A stretch of DNA of 64,000 bases, taken from Epiperipatus broadwayi. Lineage: Eukaryota > Onychophora > Udeonychophora > Euonychophora > Peripatidae. This document shows, piece by piece, positions 10,300 through 24,339 of this stretch; positions within the stretch are counted from its first letter, which is position 1; every line of letters begins with the position of its first letter. Where the stretch lies: contig JAQFVV010000013.1 in NCBI GenBank assembly GCA_028023455.1, positions 12,376,579-12,440,578 of the forward strand. Direction: 5' to 3'. The position numbers were made by a program, and so were the translations under genes. The notes under the pieces are model-generated. The model was not told the DNA's origin and did no database searches. It saw only the letters and a program-made list of their open reading frames with translations.

Positions 10300-13200
10300 G
10301 AGCTGAATCAGTTTTTAATTTATAAATGAGGGTGCCAGAATTGTTAGGCTCACTGATTCTGCATCAAACATATTGTAACTCGTAAAGTAGTAATTATACG
10401 ATCAGGATTAAAATTCTTGTTAAGTAGTAGAAGATATTCCCCTTTGACTTAATTAAGAAAATAAATCTACTTAGCAAAGGTAATTTATACACTAATTTGA
10501 ATCTAAATAATCAAATCTAAAACTTAAATATATTATTATTAATTTTATACACGTACAATGAAAGTTATGTTAATAATAAAGATTTACTCTAGCCCATCAA
10601 ACATTTAATATTTATGATAAATTATAATATTGGAAAGGATTATGCATAACGAGTTTAATAATTTGATTCAAATATTTCTTCTTGAAGTAATAGTTAGTTT
10701 GTGTCTCTTATTTTTCTGTGGTAACAGTTTCATTCACTACTCAGTTCGCCTATCTTAGTTCCCAAAGCTTTATATAAAAGTTATGGCCATTAACTTACCA
10801 ATAAGTTTGAAATTTAAGTAGGTGATTGATCATCCGATGCCCAATCTTTCCATGTGTAGTCTGCAGTAGGTTTTTTTTATAGTTTTATTCCTTCCAAGTC
10901 TCTGATCCGTATTTAGATAGAACCAGATGATAATTTAGGTGACTTTTCAAAGAGAAAGTGTCAGCAAACAATAGAGTTCTACTCACTCATGGAGAGTGGT
11001 TTCAGTTCATATCTAAGTGGACACATTTTATTATTTTTATTAAAAAAAAATATGAGGCACCTCAGATTTCTCACCATTCTCTGGAAAAAAAAAGACAAAG
11101 ACACTTTTCCAACCTGTCAGCTCCTTTTATATCTCCAGATTCTTTTTAGAAGTTCTGCACATATTTCTTTCACCTTTTGTTCTATTTTATAAACTTCTAC
11201 ATTATTTCTCATTTTTTTATTATAAAGTCTCTTTTTTCTTTATGAATTCCTGCCATCTTTAATTACTATCAGAAAGTTGTTTCTGATAGCAATCTTTTAC
11301 CTTTGAAATTTCCTTTCCTTATTTGAATCAATTATTCGGTATGCACTTTCGAATATCAAATTTATTCTAATTAAATTATATATATAAAAAAAGAAAAATT
11401 AAACTTTCACTGTATGTTTTTCTTAAAACAACATTATATTACAAAAAAAAATTATATATCGTGTTCTCTCTTTTTTATTTAAATGATATACAATATTAAA
11501 TAGCAATTTGTACCATATATAAAAATAAACAGTACAATATATATATATACAACAAATGTTTACTTTATTAAGTACCAAATTAAACAAATGTCACAATGAA
11601 CTAATTTCTCTTATATAATAAAGAAAATAAAACCCAGTTAAAAAAATATTTCATATATATATATTCTAACCTTGTCTAAATGCATCTTCACTTCCAGATA
11701 ATATATGATATGAAATAAAATGGGTTCTAGCTCAGTTAATAATTAATAAATAAAATATTCAGCATTAAAATTAAATATTCCACTAGCTCAAATTTAAAAT
11801 TCGAATAAGGTTCAATTTATAAAAATAAATTAAATAAATAATTAATATTTTCATGAGACTTGAAGTGAAAATATATGTGACAAGATAGATTACATTGAGC
11901 CAATATCCTACAGGATACTACCTCAATGGCATAAGAACACTATCCCCCCTTTATTACTATTTTAAATAACAAACTCATAGTATTCTTACGACTTTAATAA
12001 CTTCTACTCACTAAGATTAAACCAATAATTAAGTCTTAATATTCTATTTGTAATAATCTAGCTCAATAAAATAATCTCAGGTTCATAAAGTTTATTCTAA
12101 GTTAATAAAAATACGGTAGTAAAATATGAGAAGGGATTTTATGTCATAATCTACTACACTGAAACTAATAATAATAAATAACAGTAATAATATTCTTCAT
12201 TGTTTAACTAATTCTGTACATCTTTTCTTTTACTATAATTTTATTACCATAATAAAATAATGAAATAGTATAATATGATCTTATATCTTCATGTAATCAT
12301 ATAATAAATACGTGGTAGCATTTTAATAATCTGATAAACAAAATGTGTGTGGCAACTGATAGCATATAATTTAATATAATATTGTGATAACTGATTTATG
12401 ACTAATAAAATAACGTAAAACTATGATTATTTAATTAAATGAATACCAATAAAATATTTAAATTCTTAAATAATTCTCTATTTATCTTTTTGTGCAAAAT
12501 TATATATTTGTTTCGATTATTATGCATATATCATGATTTCATGTAGTGATGTGGAGAAATAAATAACTCGGACACAAAATTTTTGAAATAACAAAATTTA
12601 ACAAAGTTTATTATTAACAACAAATAAATAAACAATTTATTTACACTATTTACAGTGGATATCCTTAACTTTTTTACTTTACAGTTTGATCTACCGGGTT
12701 ATAAAAAAAATAATTTATATTTCAATTATATCTTTATTTAGATTTAGGACAAAATTTAAAAAAAATGTTACTATTTGGTTTCTCATTATGGTTAACTTAT
12801 TACAAATATATTTATCTACTTTATTAGCAACAGCATTTTATCCTTAATATTATTAAACTATCTTATTTTAAAAAATTCATACTTAGAAAAACATTCTATA
12901 GAAAACAAAATTTTATAATGAGTATGGATTTCTCAAAATATTAAAAAAAATTTCATCTTGCAAAGTCAAAGATGTTACACAAAATATTATCCAAAAATTC
13001 AGTACTAGATTTTAGTATTTATCAAACAATGTTTACTAATTATAATATATTCTTCTTTAAGCCTTACTTTAGTATGATATAAGTGTAATCATCAATATAT
13101 TTCTGTTAATCAATAAACAAAAAATATACTATGCATATTGTTTACATAATTTACTTTGTACTATTGTATTTTAAAAATATGCAATACTTATTTTTCTCTT

Positions 13201-16200
13201 AAAAAAAAAATAATACTAAAGTATTTAAAATTATTATCACTTTAAAGAAAATATCTTTATTTAGATACTTTATTTTAAAAAAGTTTATATTTCATTTCCG
13301 AAATAAAATTCAAAATATATTCTATGATTCTTTTCTTTCCTTAGGATACTTTGGATCTTCAATTTTAAGTTATAATGTCCTATTCCTTCTAAGCAAATAA
13401 ACCAATCTTATACAAAATGATAGCATAACCTAAGTTCTAAATTATTTATCATTTCTCTTAAACACATCTTACTGAACGATGCAGTTACATGAAATAAAGA
13501 TAGCGAAAGCAGATGCATAGGATTAAGGAAGAAAGCTAGAATATTACTCTTAACATATCTCAAAATCATGGCACAGTGCGAAGAGGTATGATATTTACCT
13601 GCTTAATATCCTCTAGTACAGGGACGATGTTAAAGCTATTTCTTCAGCTTTATTAGAACATCAAATATTTAAAGAAATATAAACACTGTCCAAATAAAAT
13701 GTGTATCAGTCATAGGGCTTTGTTAACTATGCTGATATTCACATAAAGACTAAATATTATTTCCATTCCTTATAACATCCTATTTCTTAAAACATCATCT
13801 TGATTTCCTGTTCACTAAGTACTTCCAAGCCACTATCTCAACATTATTTCTCAAGATTTTCCACATCTTACATGATAAATAACTATCTGCATTTATAAAA
13901 CAATAAATAAAATTCATTAATAGTTAAACAATCTTACGATTCCATAAGAAAAGTTGCTTACTTCATTATTCTATATGTCTAATCATATACAATCTACTTA
14001 GACAATATTTGAATATCCCATAACATGAAAATTTTAAAAGAATCACATAATTATTTGTTATGTTGGATTATATCACAAATAATAAAAAAATCGTCGTATG
14101 CATATTTTCAAATTAATCCTATCTCATAATGTTTTTTAAAATGTTGTATGAAATGCGGTACATATAAGTAAAAAACTTTTACACTTCATTCTTCCAATTT
14201 ATGGATGATCTAAAGAAAACAAAAAAAATATATACATTATAAATTATCAATACTTATTATTATTACCAATAACCTTTATCTAGTCATCGTGTTCAGTAGG
14301 CTTCCTTTATCCACTTGAGCATTGCAGATATAAAAAAAAAAATTCACACCCATACACTTTATATTAAAATATTTTTAGCTAAATTATTAGATTGTTATAT
14401 TATAAAATTTTAATATTAATAAATTAATGTTTTTATGTTTTTACTAATCTTATATAAAATTTTTAGATTTACACTATGTTAACAAAATAAAAGGAATCAA
14501 AACTATAATTACATATTTTTTTGACGATAGTTCCTGATAAGTCCAAAATGTTTATTATTTTCTCTAGAGTTTTTAAAAATGTTCTCCTCCAAGCACATTA
14601 AAGTTTAAAATAAAAATAATTATTAATCCATTTAGTAAAATTTATAGAAAATAATCCTTGGTTTTAGTATTTAGGACAATAATTATTAAATCATAATATT
14701 AATTAATCCCGTGAAGCTTCTTAATCTTCTCTACCAATATTCTCTACATATCTGATGCATCAATCCATCTAATTTAACTTTTAAAATATTCGATAAACTT
14801 TTAAGTACTATTTGTATTTCCATGGATCCATCTTTTATTCAACTATATGTTCACTTTTTTATATATGTTTCCTTCTTGATACATTTAAACTTTCGTTTGG
14901 TATTTTTATATATCTCTTTTAAAAAAAAAAAAAAAAAAACTTCAAGTACTTTTAAACAAATCTTTTCTAAATATATTTTAAATAATTCTAAGACCGGATA
15001 TTTTAATATCAAAATGCTTCTGTACCATATTCTCCTGGGTTCTTTCTTTAATTCTTGAAAATATTTTTTAAAAATGTTATCTTCAGAAAGGATATAACAT
15101 TTTACTCCTTTGAATATCATATTATATAAACGATTCATAAGATATATTTGTCTTATTACTACTTTTAAAAAAATAAATCTTGGATAAACTTATAAATAAT
15201 ATGTTTCAATACATTTTTTAGACTCCGTATAATGTCCGAGCTGTGGTTTTTTATGTACCAAAACAGTTCTTCGGTGAAATATTAATAAAGCTGTATCAAT
15301 AAATATTCCAAACATTTTTACAGTATTACAATTTATATCCATTTTATTTCATAGTATATCCATTTCTATTGTGCAGTCTAGGTTAAATTTCAGATAAAAT
15401 ACTACTGGCAAGTAACTTTTAAAAAATTAGAAAATCATCTCCACAAAGTTTCTAAATATATAATTTTTTTCTAAACTTTCCTTTTGCAAAATACTTCTTT
15501 AAAATTATCAATTAGTCTTTGCAAATAAAACGATAAGAAAGTACTAAAAAAAAAATTGACTAAAATAAAAAATTTTTAAAAAAAGTACTATCTCTTTGAG
15601 AGCTGCTAATATACCTTTCTTTGGTTTCAATACATTATTAATCTCCCCCTATACCCCCGTGCAATTCATATTTATAGTCTGTAAGAATACCTCATTTGAT
15701 TGGTTGATTCTTACTTTAACTTGAGAACAAATTTACATATTTTCAATTTATAGCAGAATTATATTTGAATTTCAAAATTAGAAATTATGACGTAATGAAC
15801 TTAAAATATTATTTAAAATATTACTTTTAAATCAATTATTATTTTATTAAAATTATTTAAACATTTAAAATAACTTTTAAAACAATTTTAATAACTTATT
15901 CCATTTATCTATTTTTATTTAAACAAAATATTTAATTTTTTTATTAACTGTATTCATCTTTATTACATCATTTAAGCATGTTATACGATAGTTAACTTAA
16001 TGTTTAATACTATTTACTTTTATGATAGGCAATAATTCCATCCAATTCTATACTGCAATTTCAAAATATTTTAAACTTTATTATTAATTCAAACAAGCAT
16101 GTGTGTGAAAGTATTAATATACAAGTCACATGATTAATAACTTTGACAGATGATTTTCAATCTATTTCTCTGCCTAGATTTATATAATTGATACACTTAT

Positions 16201-16638
16201 TATATTATATAAAATAATTATAAAATTTGAAAGAACAATTTAGAAAATATAGAATTAAATACAATTCTCACCATCATAAAGTTTATTTTTAAAATATATT
16301 ATATTAATTTTGACTATTAAATATGATTATAAATTTAAATATAGCATTTATTAACTATAAGTTTTAAACTATTAAAATCGAATTTTTAAATATACTTTTA
16401 ATATTTATAGCTGTATTATTTAATATGGCCAGCTTTTACAACCATATGCAACAATATTTAAAGCTTTACATAACTATTTTTAAATGATTTTATATACTAC
16501 GTATTCTCTTTAGCTTCAAATTGTACTTTAAAGATATAATTGAATTAATACAATTACCATATTAAAAGAACATATTCTAAATTTAAAATTTTTTAGTAAT
16601 TGACTGTTATGAACTATTACTGACCTATAGAAAAGGGC

Positions 16639-16640
<2 letters not shown>
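10300..16640. other. AT-rich region with no recognisable gene
   Basis: Very AT-rich, with poly-A/poly-T runs and no open frame carrying a recognisable domain. The frame at 14822-15138 on either strand is driven by an A-run at about 14921-14939. C-rich tracts stand out at 11944-11950 and 15643-15658. I saw no paired repeats delimiting an element here. Confidence 0.55.

Positions 16641-16641
<1 letters not shown>

Positions 16642-16696
<55 letters not shown>
16642..16696. repeat. (TA)n microsatellite
   Basis: Uninterrupted TA dinucleotides. Confidence 0.98.
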
Positions 16697-16699
<3 letters not shown>

Positions 16700-17699
16700 C
16701 AACAATGAGTTAATTATCAATGAGTTATGCATCACTAATAAAGACTTAGACTTAGTAAACATAGAGATGACCTAATGATAGGCTAATCTCTAGGCAACCA
16801 AGTGTGGAAAATAAAAGTAGAATTCTGTTATGTAATTTTATTTTTTGATTACAACCAATATAATATATGCAACAATAAATGGCCACAGCAATGGAAGAGA
16901 AAATGGAAAAGCTAGTATACCAAACACCCAAAACTAAGCATGGTATAGAAGCAAGCTCAGTTCATTTCCATCATCTTTTGTTATTTTTCAAATGATGCAA
17001 TAACTATATAAAGCCAATATCTTAAGATTGAATGTTCCAATACAAGACAAGATGGATGACTTGTTTGAATATTCCATATTATCCATATAATTTTCACAGT
17101 GTAAAACTATAAGAAATTACAACCAACATTTAAATAGAGAAAAGTTTGACAAATTTGTGTGGCTTAACAAAAAAACTGAACAGATTTTAAATTGATATTT
17201 AAAAAAAAAGCTACACTATTATTCAAACAGGGACAAAAAAGAAATAGAACATCACAGCATTTATATAAATGATGAAGTAATTTTTTCTTATATAAGCCAT
17301 TAAGTGCTAAATAACAAGTCAAGAAAAATCAAATCTGTTATAAACTGCTGTGCAATGTATTCTGGCTAAATTAATATTGCCATAGGACTGGAGTTCTACT
17401 ATCTCAACCATAGAAGTGCAATAACATAATCTATTTACCTGTTTAATGCCTAAAGAAACATCAAATGTCTTACACTAAATGTCTAAGTGGGTTGAGAAGA
17501 AAAGCAACTGCAGAAAATGGAAACAACATAATTTCAAGTGTGTTGTTGAGAAATTCTAGCAAATGATAAATGACTTGCCAAAGAAGAATGATCTGAAGAG
17601 AGATAGACTGTATCTATAAAAGATATTATTGCCAAACTCATGGACACTAATTGAGATGATTTAAAGAAAGTTTTGATTTTTTGTGCATTATATATATAT

Positions 17700-19404
17700 T
17701 GTACCAATATTGAAATTGGCACATACTAATTTATCTCAAAAAAATTATTAAAATAATCTTTCGTAAAAGAAAAAATGTATTTAAATGTTGAAGAGTTTAT
17801 TACAGTTTGTTTTCGAAAAGATAAGAGTCAAATAGTTTTCTATCATTAGTTTTGAAATAAAAGTCAAAATTGATTCATGAAAAGAGGGAGGGGATTCTTG
17901 GTTAGAAAAGTTAAACTAAAGGTTTTATAAAAAGGAAGTAAAGAGTTTATTATTATTAGTTGAAATACAATTTAAAAGGTTTAAAAAATATATATAAATC
18001 TCTTTATTTAAATTAAAAAAGAAAAATAATCTTAAAACTATTTTTTATTTTAGAATAGTAAAATATATTTGTGCATGCAAATGTAAATAAATGTAACCTT
18101 GTTAATAAGAGATATGATAAATGCGTGTTAAAATCATATTGAAAAACACATGAAGATAAATATTGAAGTGAAATGTATTTAGAAACACAGCGGTGGGCTA
18201 CTAAAGATATAAAAACAACACGTTTTGAAATGGCTACTACTAATTAAACAATCTTCAAAAACACATTGTCATAGGATTAATTACTAAAGAAATTTCAACA
18301 ATACCTATTGTACCTATTGCCATAGGATATTAAAATGAAAACAATTCGCATATATAAATAGCTAGATTTTTATCAGATGTCCAGTTTGAGTTTGCAATTT
18401 CAACCTAGTTTTCAGGGTCAGTCTTGTTTAAATTATGTATCCAGAAACAGAAATGCAGTGCTGAACATCTTATGGAAGTATACGCTCTTCTTTCAGCCCT
18501 TAGTCCAACAAGATCAGCAAGACTTGCCCATGAAATAATGTCTACTTAACAGCTCAGAAATCCTCCATCAATATTCCACTGTCTCCAAGAATAAAACCAA
18601 CGGATTAGCATCAAATCTCAAGAAATGTCAAGTCAAATCTAACCGGTTAGATGTCCTTATTAGATATACTCTGTCAGAAGCAGCTAACAACAAGCAATAT
18701 CCACATTCCAAAAATCCTAGGTAAAACATTTTATTATTCTCATTTATATGTAGTAGCCACCACTGTAATTCGTAAAAATTCAAGATTCAAATTATATAAA
18801 CTCTATAACCATGCATAAAATGAACTATTGATGTGTGTGTTTGTGAATGCTATATAAGTTACCAATGTCAAATATTATTTTGCTTTTTCATAAGATCTAT
18901 TATATTGTATTAATTTAAAATGTGCGTGACAAAAATACCAATATTATGTTAGTTAAAAATTATAAAGATATTTAATTTAGTATAGTTAATGCAAGTTAAA
19001 ATAAATTGTCTTTAAACTAAAACTTTATTTGTCAGGCAATTCTTTTTATCAAATTCTTTTTCTATATTTTATTACTGATTAAAATTAGGCTGGGCTAGTT
19101 TTTGGGATGGTTTCGAGCTCTGGATTATGAGCCTACTGACCAAATATGTTGTTTTTTCTTCTGAATAGATAGCTGGCACCCGGAGTTGTTTGGATAGTAG
19201 GGGTTTGAATCTAGCAGGCGAGGTGGGCCATTGTTGATAGTTAAAGCTATCAATAATATCTCCCATTTTGCTTGAACGTGCCGGTTCGTTCACGTAACAT
19301 TTATAATCAAATAAGATTATAAATGTATTATGAAGAAAAAGTTTGAAACCAGGAAAACATATATATGTGTAAGTAAACTTTATTCGACAGAATCATTCGG
19401 TACA
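17700..19404 (+). repeat. 5' LTR of the LARD-like element
   Basis: Begins TGTACCAATATTG and ends ATTCGGTACA. Nearly co-linear with 21857-23578, with scattered substitutions and a few small indels. The region 19150-19260 contains A-box-like (TAGCTGGCACC) and B-box-like (GGTTTGAATC) words about 40 bases apart, which may be a captured tRNA-like fragment. An antisense open frame at 19072-19293 is not kept intact in the other LTR. Confidence 0.9.
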
Positions 19405-19875
19405 AATGACGTGCCAACATGGGCCAAACCTGTCATAAATGACAGTTAATTAAATACTTTGTTTCTTGTATAAAAATAAAAAGCTAAATTACATATTTAA
19501 ACTAGTTTAACTTTAAAAAAAAAAGAATTGAACAAAAACTTTTTTTTCCTTCTTTAAATAAAAAGAGATTTATGCTATTTATGATGGTTAAAATAAATCA
19601 TTATGTTAAATCAGAGACAGGTGGGTGTTTTGGGCAGAGCTAAAGTGTTAGGATCGGGTAGAGAAAAATGGACAAGGGGGTGGAGTTAGCGTATATTTCC
19701 ATCTTAGTAAGAAAAATAATTAAACAATAATAATTTTTGATTTGTTAATGCAAAAGAATAATTTAATAGCGTAACTATGAATAAAGAAATGGAGCCGGTA
19801 GAAAGCTCAATATATTTTTAAAATCCACAGTTAGTGGAAAAAGAGAAAGAAGAAGTATGTGAGACATGAATGATA

Positions 19876-20508
19876 ATGAAAATGATGATGAATATGATGC
19901 AAGAATTCAAACAAAGTCAACAAGACCTCAAAAAAGAATTGTGTCAGAAATTTGAACAAAGTCAGTAAGACTTCAAAGGAGAAATTAATGAACTCAGAGC
20001 AGAAATTAGAGAAATGAGGGGTAAAAAAATAGAGGAAGTAAAAACATATCATGTAGCCATAGAAGCTGTAGTGAAAGATTTGAACAAAGAAAGTCAGGAA
20101 GTTGAGGTGATAAAAGAGATAGAAATTAAATTAGAATCAGATAGTGTTGCATCAGAGAAAATAGAAACAAACTTAGATCAAGAAATAGAAGAGAGACATA
20201 AGTTCAAGGTAGAAGATAGTGTAGAAATGTTTTTACAAAAATTTAAAACGGTTAAAGTAAATGTTTGTATTTATTTTAAATGGAGATTTAAAACAAAGAG
20301 AAATCGTAAGAGAAAATATTCACAGTTAAGAAAAATACGGAGGTCTGGGAAACTTAAAGATTTTCTGATTTACAAGGCAGAAAATAGAACAAAACGAGAA
20401 AGAGATAAAGCAATAAATTTCAATCGAAAAATAGAAGTGAGAATATGGAGTATAAGTTATGTTAGTGAGTTAGTAGAAAGAAAAAAGGAACCGCCTGACA
20501 TAGTTTAA
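19876..20508 (+). pseudogene. gag-like coiled-coil protein, one in-frame stop
   Basis: From the ATG at 19876 the frame runs to 20508 with a single TAA at 19966-19968. The N-terminal part has two imperfect copies of a Phe-(Lys/Glu)-Gln-Ser-Gln segment and then Glu/Lys/Gln-rich heptads typical of a coiled coil. The middle is acidic and the C-terminal third strongly basic (Lys/Arg). No zinc knuckle or protease is visible. Position just inside the 5' LTR, sense strand and composition suggest a gag-type structural protein that packages element RNA. The stop falls in the second coiled-coil repeat; a shorter product could start at the ATG at 20014. Assignment as gag rests on context and composition, not on a recognised family motif. 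Confidence 0.5.
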
Positions 20509-20519
20509 ACGTTAATAAA

Positions 20520-21300
20520 TGGGTAGAATAGTAAAGAAAATAAACAAAAAGGACCGGAAATGGACAATGAGTACGAATATGATTATTCTAACGTCAATAA
20601 TTTGAGAAGTTTAAATCTGAAACTTCTATGTAAAACTAAAATAATAAATTAAAAATAACTGAATAATAATAAATTAAAAATAAATGAAATGTTTTGTCAA
20701 ATAATAACGGAGGCTTCATAGAATAAAAGATTTTTTCCCCTCTCCACGCACTGATTAATAAGAAAAAATGTTCGTAAATAAATGGGTCAAATTAATGTTT
20801 TAAAAATAAAGCCTGTAGGATTAAATAAATGAAAAAGATAACGGAATTTCTAGAATAAAATCAATTTAGTCAAATAGATATTTACATAATAATGAATCGT
20901 AAGAAAGTAAGTTGTTTTTGAATATACACAAGTTAATAAAAGTTGAATAAATAATGGATCGTAATATAATAAAAATAGTTTTTTTGAATACACACACATA
21001 GATAAAAAAGTTAAAGTAATAGTTGAAAAAAAGATCATAATATAAATAAATATGTAAACTGATGTCTGTGATAGTTTAAAATAATATTATAAGACTAGCA
21101 TAAATAGATACTATATTTTAAATAATGTTCATAAGGGTCATAAATAATATTGTAATATAAATAAATATGTTAAAGTAATGTTCATGTGTACTTAAAAATA
21201 ATATTGTAGGGTTAATAATATAAACAATCTAAGTTATATTAAGAGTGTATAAGGGTTTGAAATTAAGGGAATGAGGGTAGTATTGAAATAAGTTTAGATA
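20520..21300. repeat. Internal AT-rich imperfect tandem repeats
   Basis: Within the LTR element, words such as AATATAAATAAATATGT, AATAATATTGTA and GAATACACA recur at intervals of roughly 60-110 bases between 20860 and 21230. The array looks decayed. No coding potential is apparent. Confidence 0.45.
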
Positions 21301-21319
21301 CGGTTAAGTTTAAAGCTGT

Positions 21320-21680
21320 CGACTGGATAAATTGAGTACCCATAGCGGATTGGCGGGGATCATCCCTCTTTTAAAATGTGCCCTGGGAAAATCCAGCATG
21401 AGCCGCAAGTCACTTCTTCAGGGGAGAATCCCCATATCTCGTACCTCATTTTCCAAAGCATAAGTCGGAAATGGACAGTTGATAATTTCTGCCATTCGCA
21501 GCGACCTTTTCTTAGTCAAAGTCCGATCAAGAGAATTGGAAACCAAAGCTTCATTTTTAATAGTGTGTAAGTCGGTATAAGTCAGCAAATCTGCCTCCAT
21601 CTCATTTCCAAAAGATCCCTGTGCCAAAAAATTACTTTGTCCGGTAGTCATTATCCAGGACTCTGAACATTGTAAGCAAT
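21320..21680 (-). other. GC-richer island with antisense open frame
   Basis: About 350 bases just upstream of the 3' LTR are clearly less AT-rich than the rest of the element. On the minus strand, 21418-21651 is open for 78 codons and encodes a mixed, soluble-looking sequence with balanced charge, unlike translated AT-rich DNA. I recognise no family. Possibilities are a captured host exon, an antisense accessory frame, or a remnant of another element. The plus strand is also open for 64 codons at 21376-21570, so openness alone is weak evidence. Confidence 0.4.
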
Positions 21681-21839
21681 GTTTTCAGCATAGAAAGAAG
21701 TAAAGCATAATTGAGGATTGCCCTTAGTATGTAAAAGTGAAAGATATTGAAAAGCAAACTTAGAAAAATAATAACATTTAGAATTAAAAATTAAAGTTGT
21801 CAGAGATAAAATGGTCAAAAATAACACATTTTACTCTCA

Positions 21840-21856
21840 AACGAAGGGGGGTGCAA
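21840..21856 (+). promoter_or_regulatory. Polypurine tract of the LARD-like element
   Basis: ACGAAGGGGGGTGCAA lies immediately 5' of the TGTACC start of the right LTR, the expected position of the primer for plus-strand DNA synthesis. Confidence 0.75.
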
Positions 21857-23578
21857 TGTACCAATATTGAAATTGGCACATACTAATTTATCTAAAAAAA
21901 AATTATTTAAATAATCTTTTGTAAAAGAAAAACGTACTTAAATGTTGAAGAGTTTATTACAGTTTGTTTTCGAAAAGATAAGAGTCAAATAGTTTTCTAT
22001 CATTAGTTTTGAAATAAAAGTTAAAATTGATTCATTAAAAGAGGGGAGGGGAGTCTTGGTTAGAAAAGTTAAACTAAAGGTTTTATAAAAAGGAAGTAAA
22101 GAGCTTATTATTATTAGTTGAAATACAATTTAAAAGGTTTAAAAAAATTTATAAATCTCTTTAGTTAAATTAAAGAAGAAAAATAATCTTAAAACTATTT
22201 TTGATTTTAGAATAGTAAAATATATATGTGCGTGCAAATGTAAATAAATGTAAGCTTGTTAATAAGAGATATGATAAATGCGTGTTAAAATCATATTGAA
22301 AAACACATGAAGATAAATATTGAAGTGAAATGTGTTTAGAAACACAGCAGTGGGATACTAAAGATATAAAAACAATATGTTTTGAAATGGCTACTACTAA
22401 TTAAACAATCTTCAAAAACATGTCATAGGATTAATTACTAAAGGAATTTCGACAACACCTATTGTACTTATTGCTGGAGGATATTAAAACGAAAACAATT
22501 CACATATATAAATAGCTAGATTTTTATCAGATGTCCAGTTTGAGTTTGCAGTTTTAGCCTAGTTTTCAGGGTCAGTCTTGTTTAAATTATGTATCCAGAA
22601 ACAGAAATGCAGTGCTGAACATCTTATGGAAATATATGCTTTTCTTTTAGCCCTTAGTCCAATAAGATCAGCAAGACCTGCCCGTGAAATAATGTCTACT
22701 TAACAGCTCAGAAATCCTCCATCAATATTTCACTGTCTCCAAGAATAAAACAAACGGATTAGCATCAAATCTCCTCAAGAAACGTCAAGTCAAATCTAAC
22801 CGGTTAGATATCCTTATTAGATATACTCTGTCAGAAGCAGCTAACAACAAGCAATATCCATGTTCCAAAAATCCTAGGTAAAACCTTTTATTATTCTCAT
22901 TTATATGTAGTAGCCACCGCTGTAATTCGTAAAAATTCAAGATTCAAATTATATAAACTCTATAAGCATGCATAAAATGAACTATTGATGTGCACGTTTG
23001 TGAATGCTATATAAGTTACCAATGTCAAATATTATTTTGCTTTTTCATAAGATCTATTATATTGTGTTAATTTAAAATGTGCGTGACAAAAATACCAATA
23101 TTATGTTAGTTAAAAATTATAAAGATATTTAAATTTAGTATAGTTAATGCAAGTTAAAATAAATTGTCTTTAAACTAAAACTTTATTTGTCAGTCAATTC
23201 TTTTTATCAAATTCTTTTTCTATATTTTATTACTGATTAAAATTAGACTGGGCTAGTTTTTGGAATGGTTTCGAGTGCTGGATTATGAGCCTACTGACCA
23301 AATGCATTGTTTATTCTTCTGAATAGATAGCTGGCACCCGGAGTTTACTCTGAAACAAATAAAGTGTTTGGATAGTAGGCATTTGAATCTAGCAGCCGAG
23401 GTGGGCCACTGTTGATAGTTAAAGCTATCAATAATATCTCCCATTTGTCTCGAACATACCGGTTCGTTCATGTAACATTTATAATCAAATAAGATTATAA
23501 ATGTATTATGAAGAGTTTGAAACCAGCAAAACATATATATGTGTAAGTAAACTTCATTTGGTGGAATCATCCGGTACA
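21857..23578 (+). repeat. 3' LTR of the LARD-like element
   Basis: Begins TGTACCAATATTG and ends ATCCGGTACA. Compared with the left LTR it carries a short insertion near 23342-23363 and a small deletion near 23512. Confidence 0.9.
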
Positions 23579-23579
23579 A

Positions 23580-24330
23580 TATATATATGTTTGTAAAATT
23601 CTAGTTTTATTTCACTTCCACACTTGAAAACTTGCCTACAATTGGAAGAGTCCATTATGAAAGCAACAAAGTGAAAAGGAAAAAATTATTGAGTTAAACA
23701 AATTTTTTTTGTATGTTAAATAAAGTTTAGATCAACTTTCCTTCCATAGTGACCTGATATTGATCATCACCACTGTGGAATAAGGTAAGAGTTTTGATAT
23801 TATTCCACATTAAGAACGTACATTGTTAACTAATGATCGTTTATATTTATTTTTTCAGTATAAATGATTAACCTTCTTGTATGCATGTTTTTTTATCAAC
23901 TGCAGGGAACCATACATAGGTAGGGGGTTCCCAAAGAAGATGGAACATCAATAACTGGAATTGGACGATGAGGATATTCATGGTCGATTTAGTGATAATT
24001 TTTTTACTATTTTTATCTGCTTTGCAAATAATTAGTGCCTTGTCATGTATCTCTGCCATGGGTAAGGGTTGGAAAGTGAACACATTTAATCATTGATATG
24101 ATAGAAAATGCATCCTTAACACACACACAATTATATCTTTTATCATGTTAAAAAGTTTTGAATTTTTTGTTTTGCTATTTAAAAACATTGTTAATTTGAT
24201 TTAAATTAAACTAGTCTTTAGTTTATCAAAATGATTTATCCAGTCATTCATCAACTTATAACCAGATATATATACATACACACACATTTTGTTCTTACAT
24301 AATGATACAGTAATGTTAGGATGGATCATT
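23580..24330. other. No recognisable gene
   Basis: AT-rich DNA between the LARD-like element and the LTR fragment at 24340. Only short open frames are present, without motifs. Confidence 0.5.
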
Positions 24331-24339
24331 AAATCAATT

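Larger units (their letters stand above)
17700..23578 (+). mobile_element. Non-autonomous LTR retrotransposon with 1.7 kb LTRs
   Basis: Two long direct repeats, 17700-19404 (1705 bases) and 21857-23578 (1722 bases), each begin with TGTACC and end with GGTACA, a perfect 6-base terminal inverted repeat with the usual TG...CA ends. The right LTR is preceded by the purine tract GAAGGGGGGTGCAA. The element is flanked on both sides by ATAT, compatible with a 4-base (or 6-base) target duplication inside a TA run, though a simple repeat cannot prove it. The 2.45 kb internal region encodes only a gag-like coiled-coil frame and an antisense open frame; no protease, reverse transcriptase or integrase is visible. 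Long LTRs with an internal region lacking pol fit a LARD-type element that needs a helper. The LTRs remain very similar, so this is one of the younger insertions here. Confidence 0.85.
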
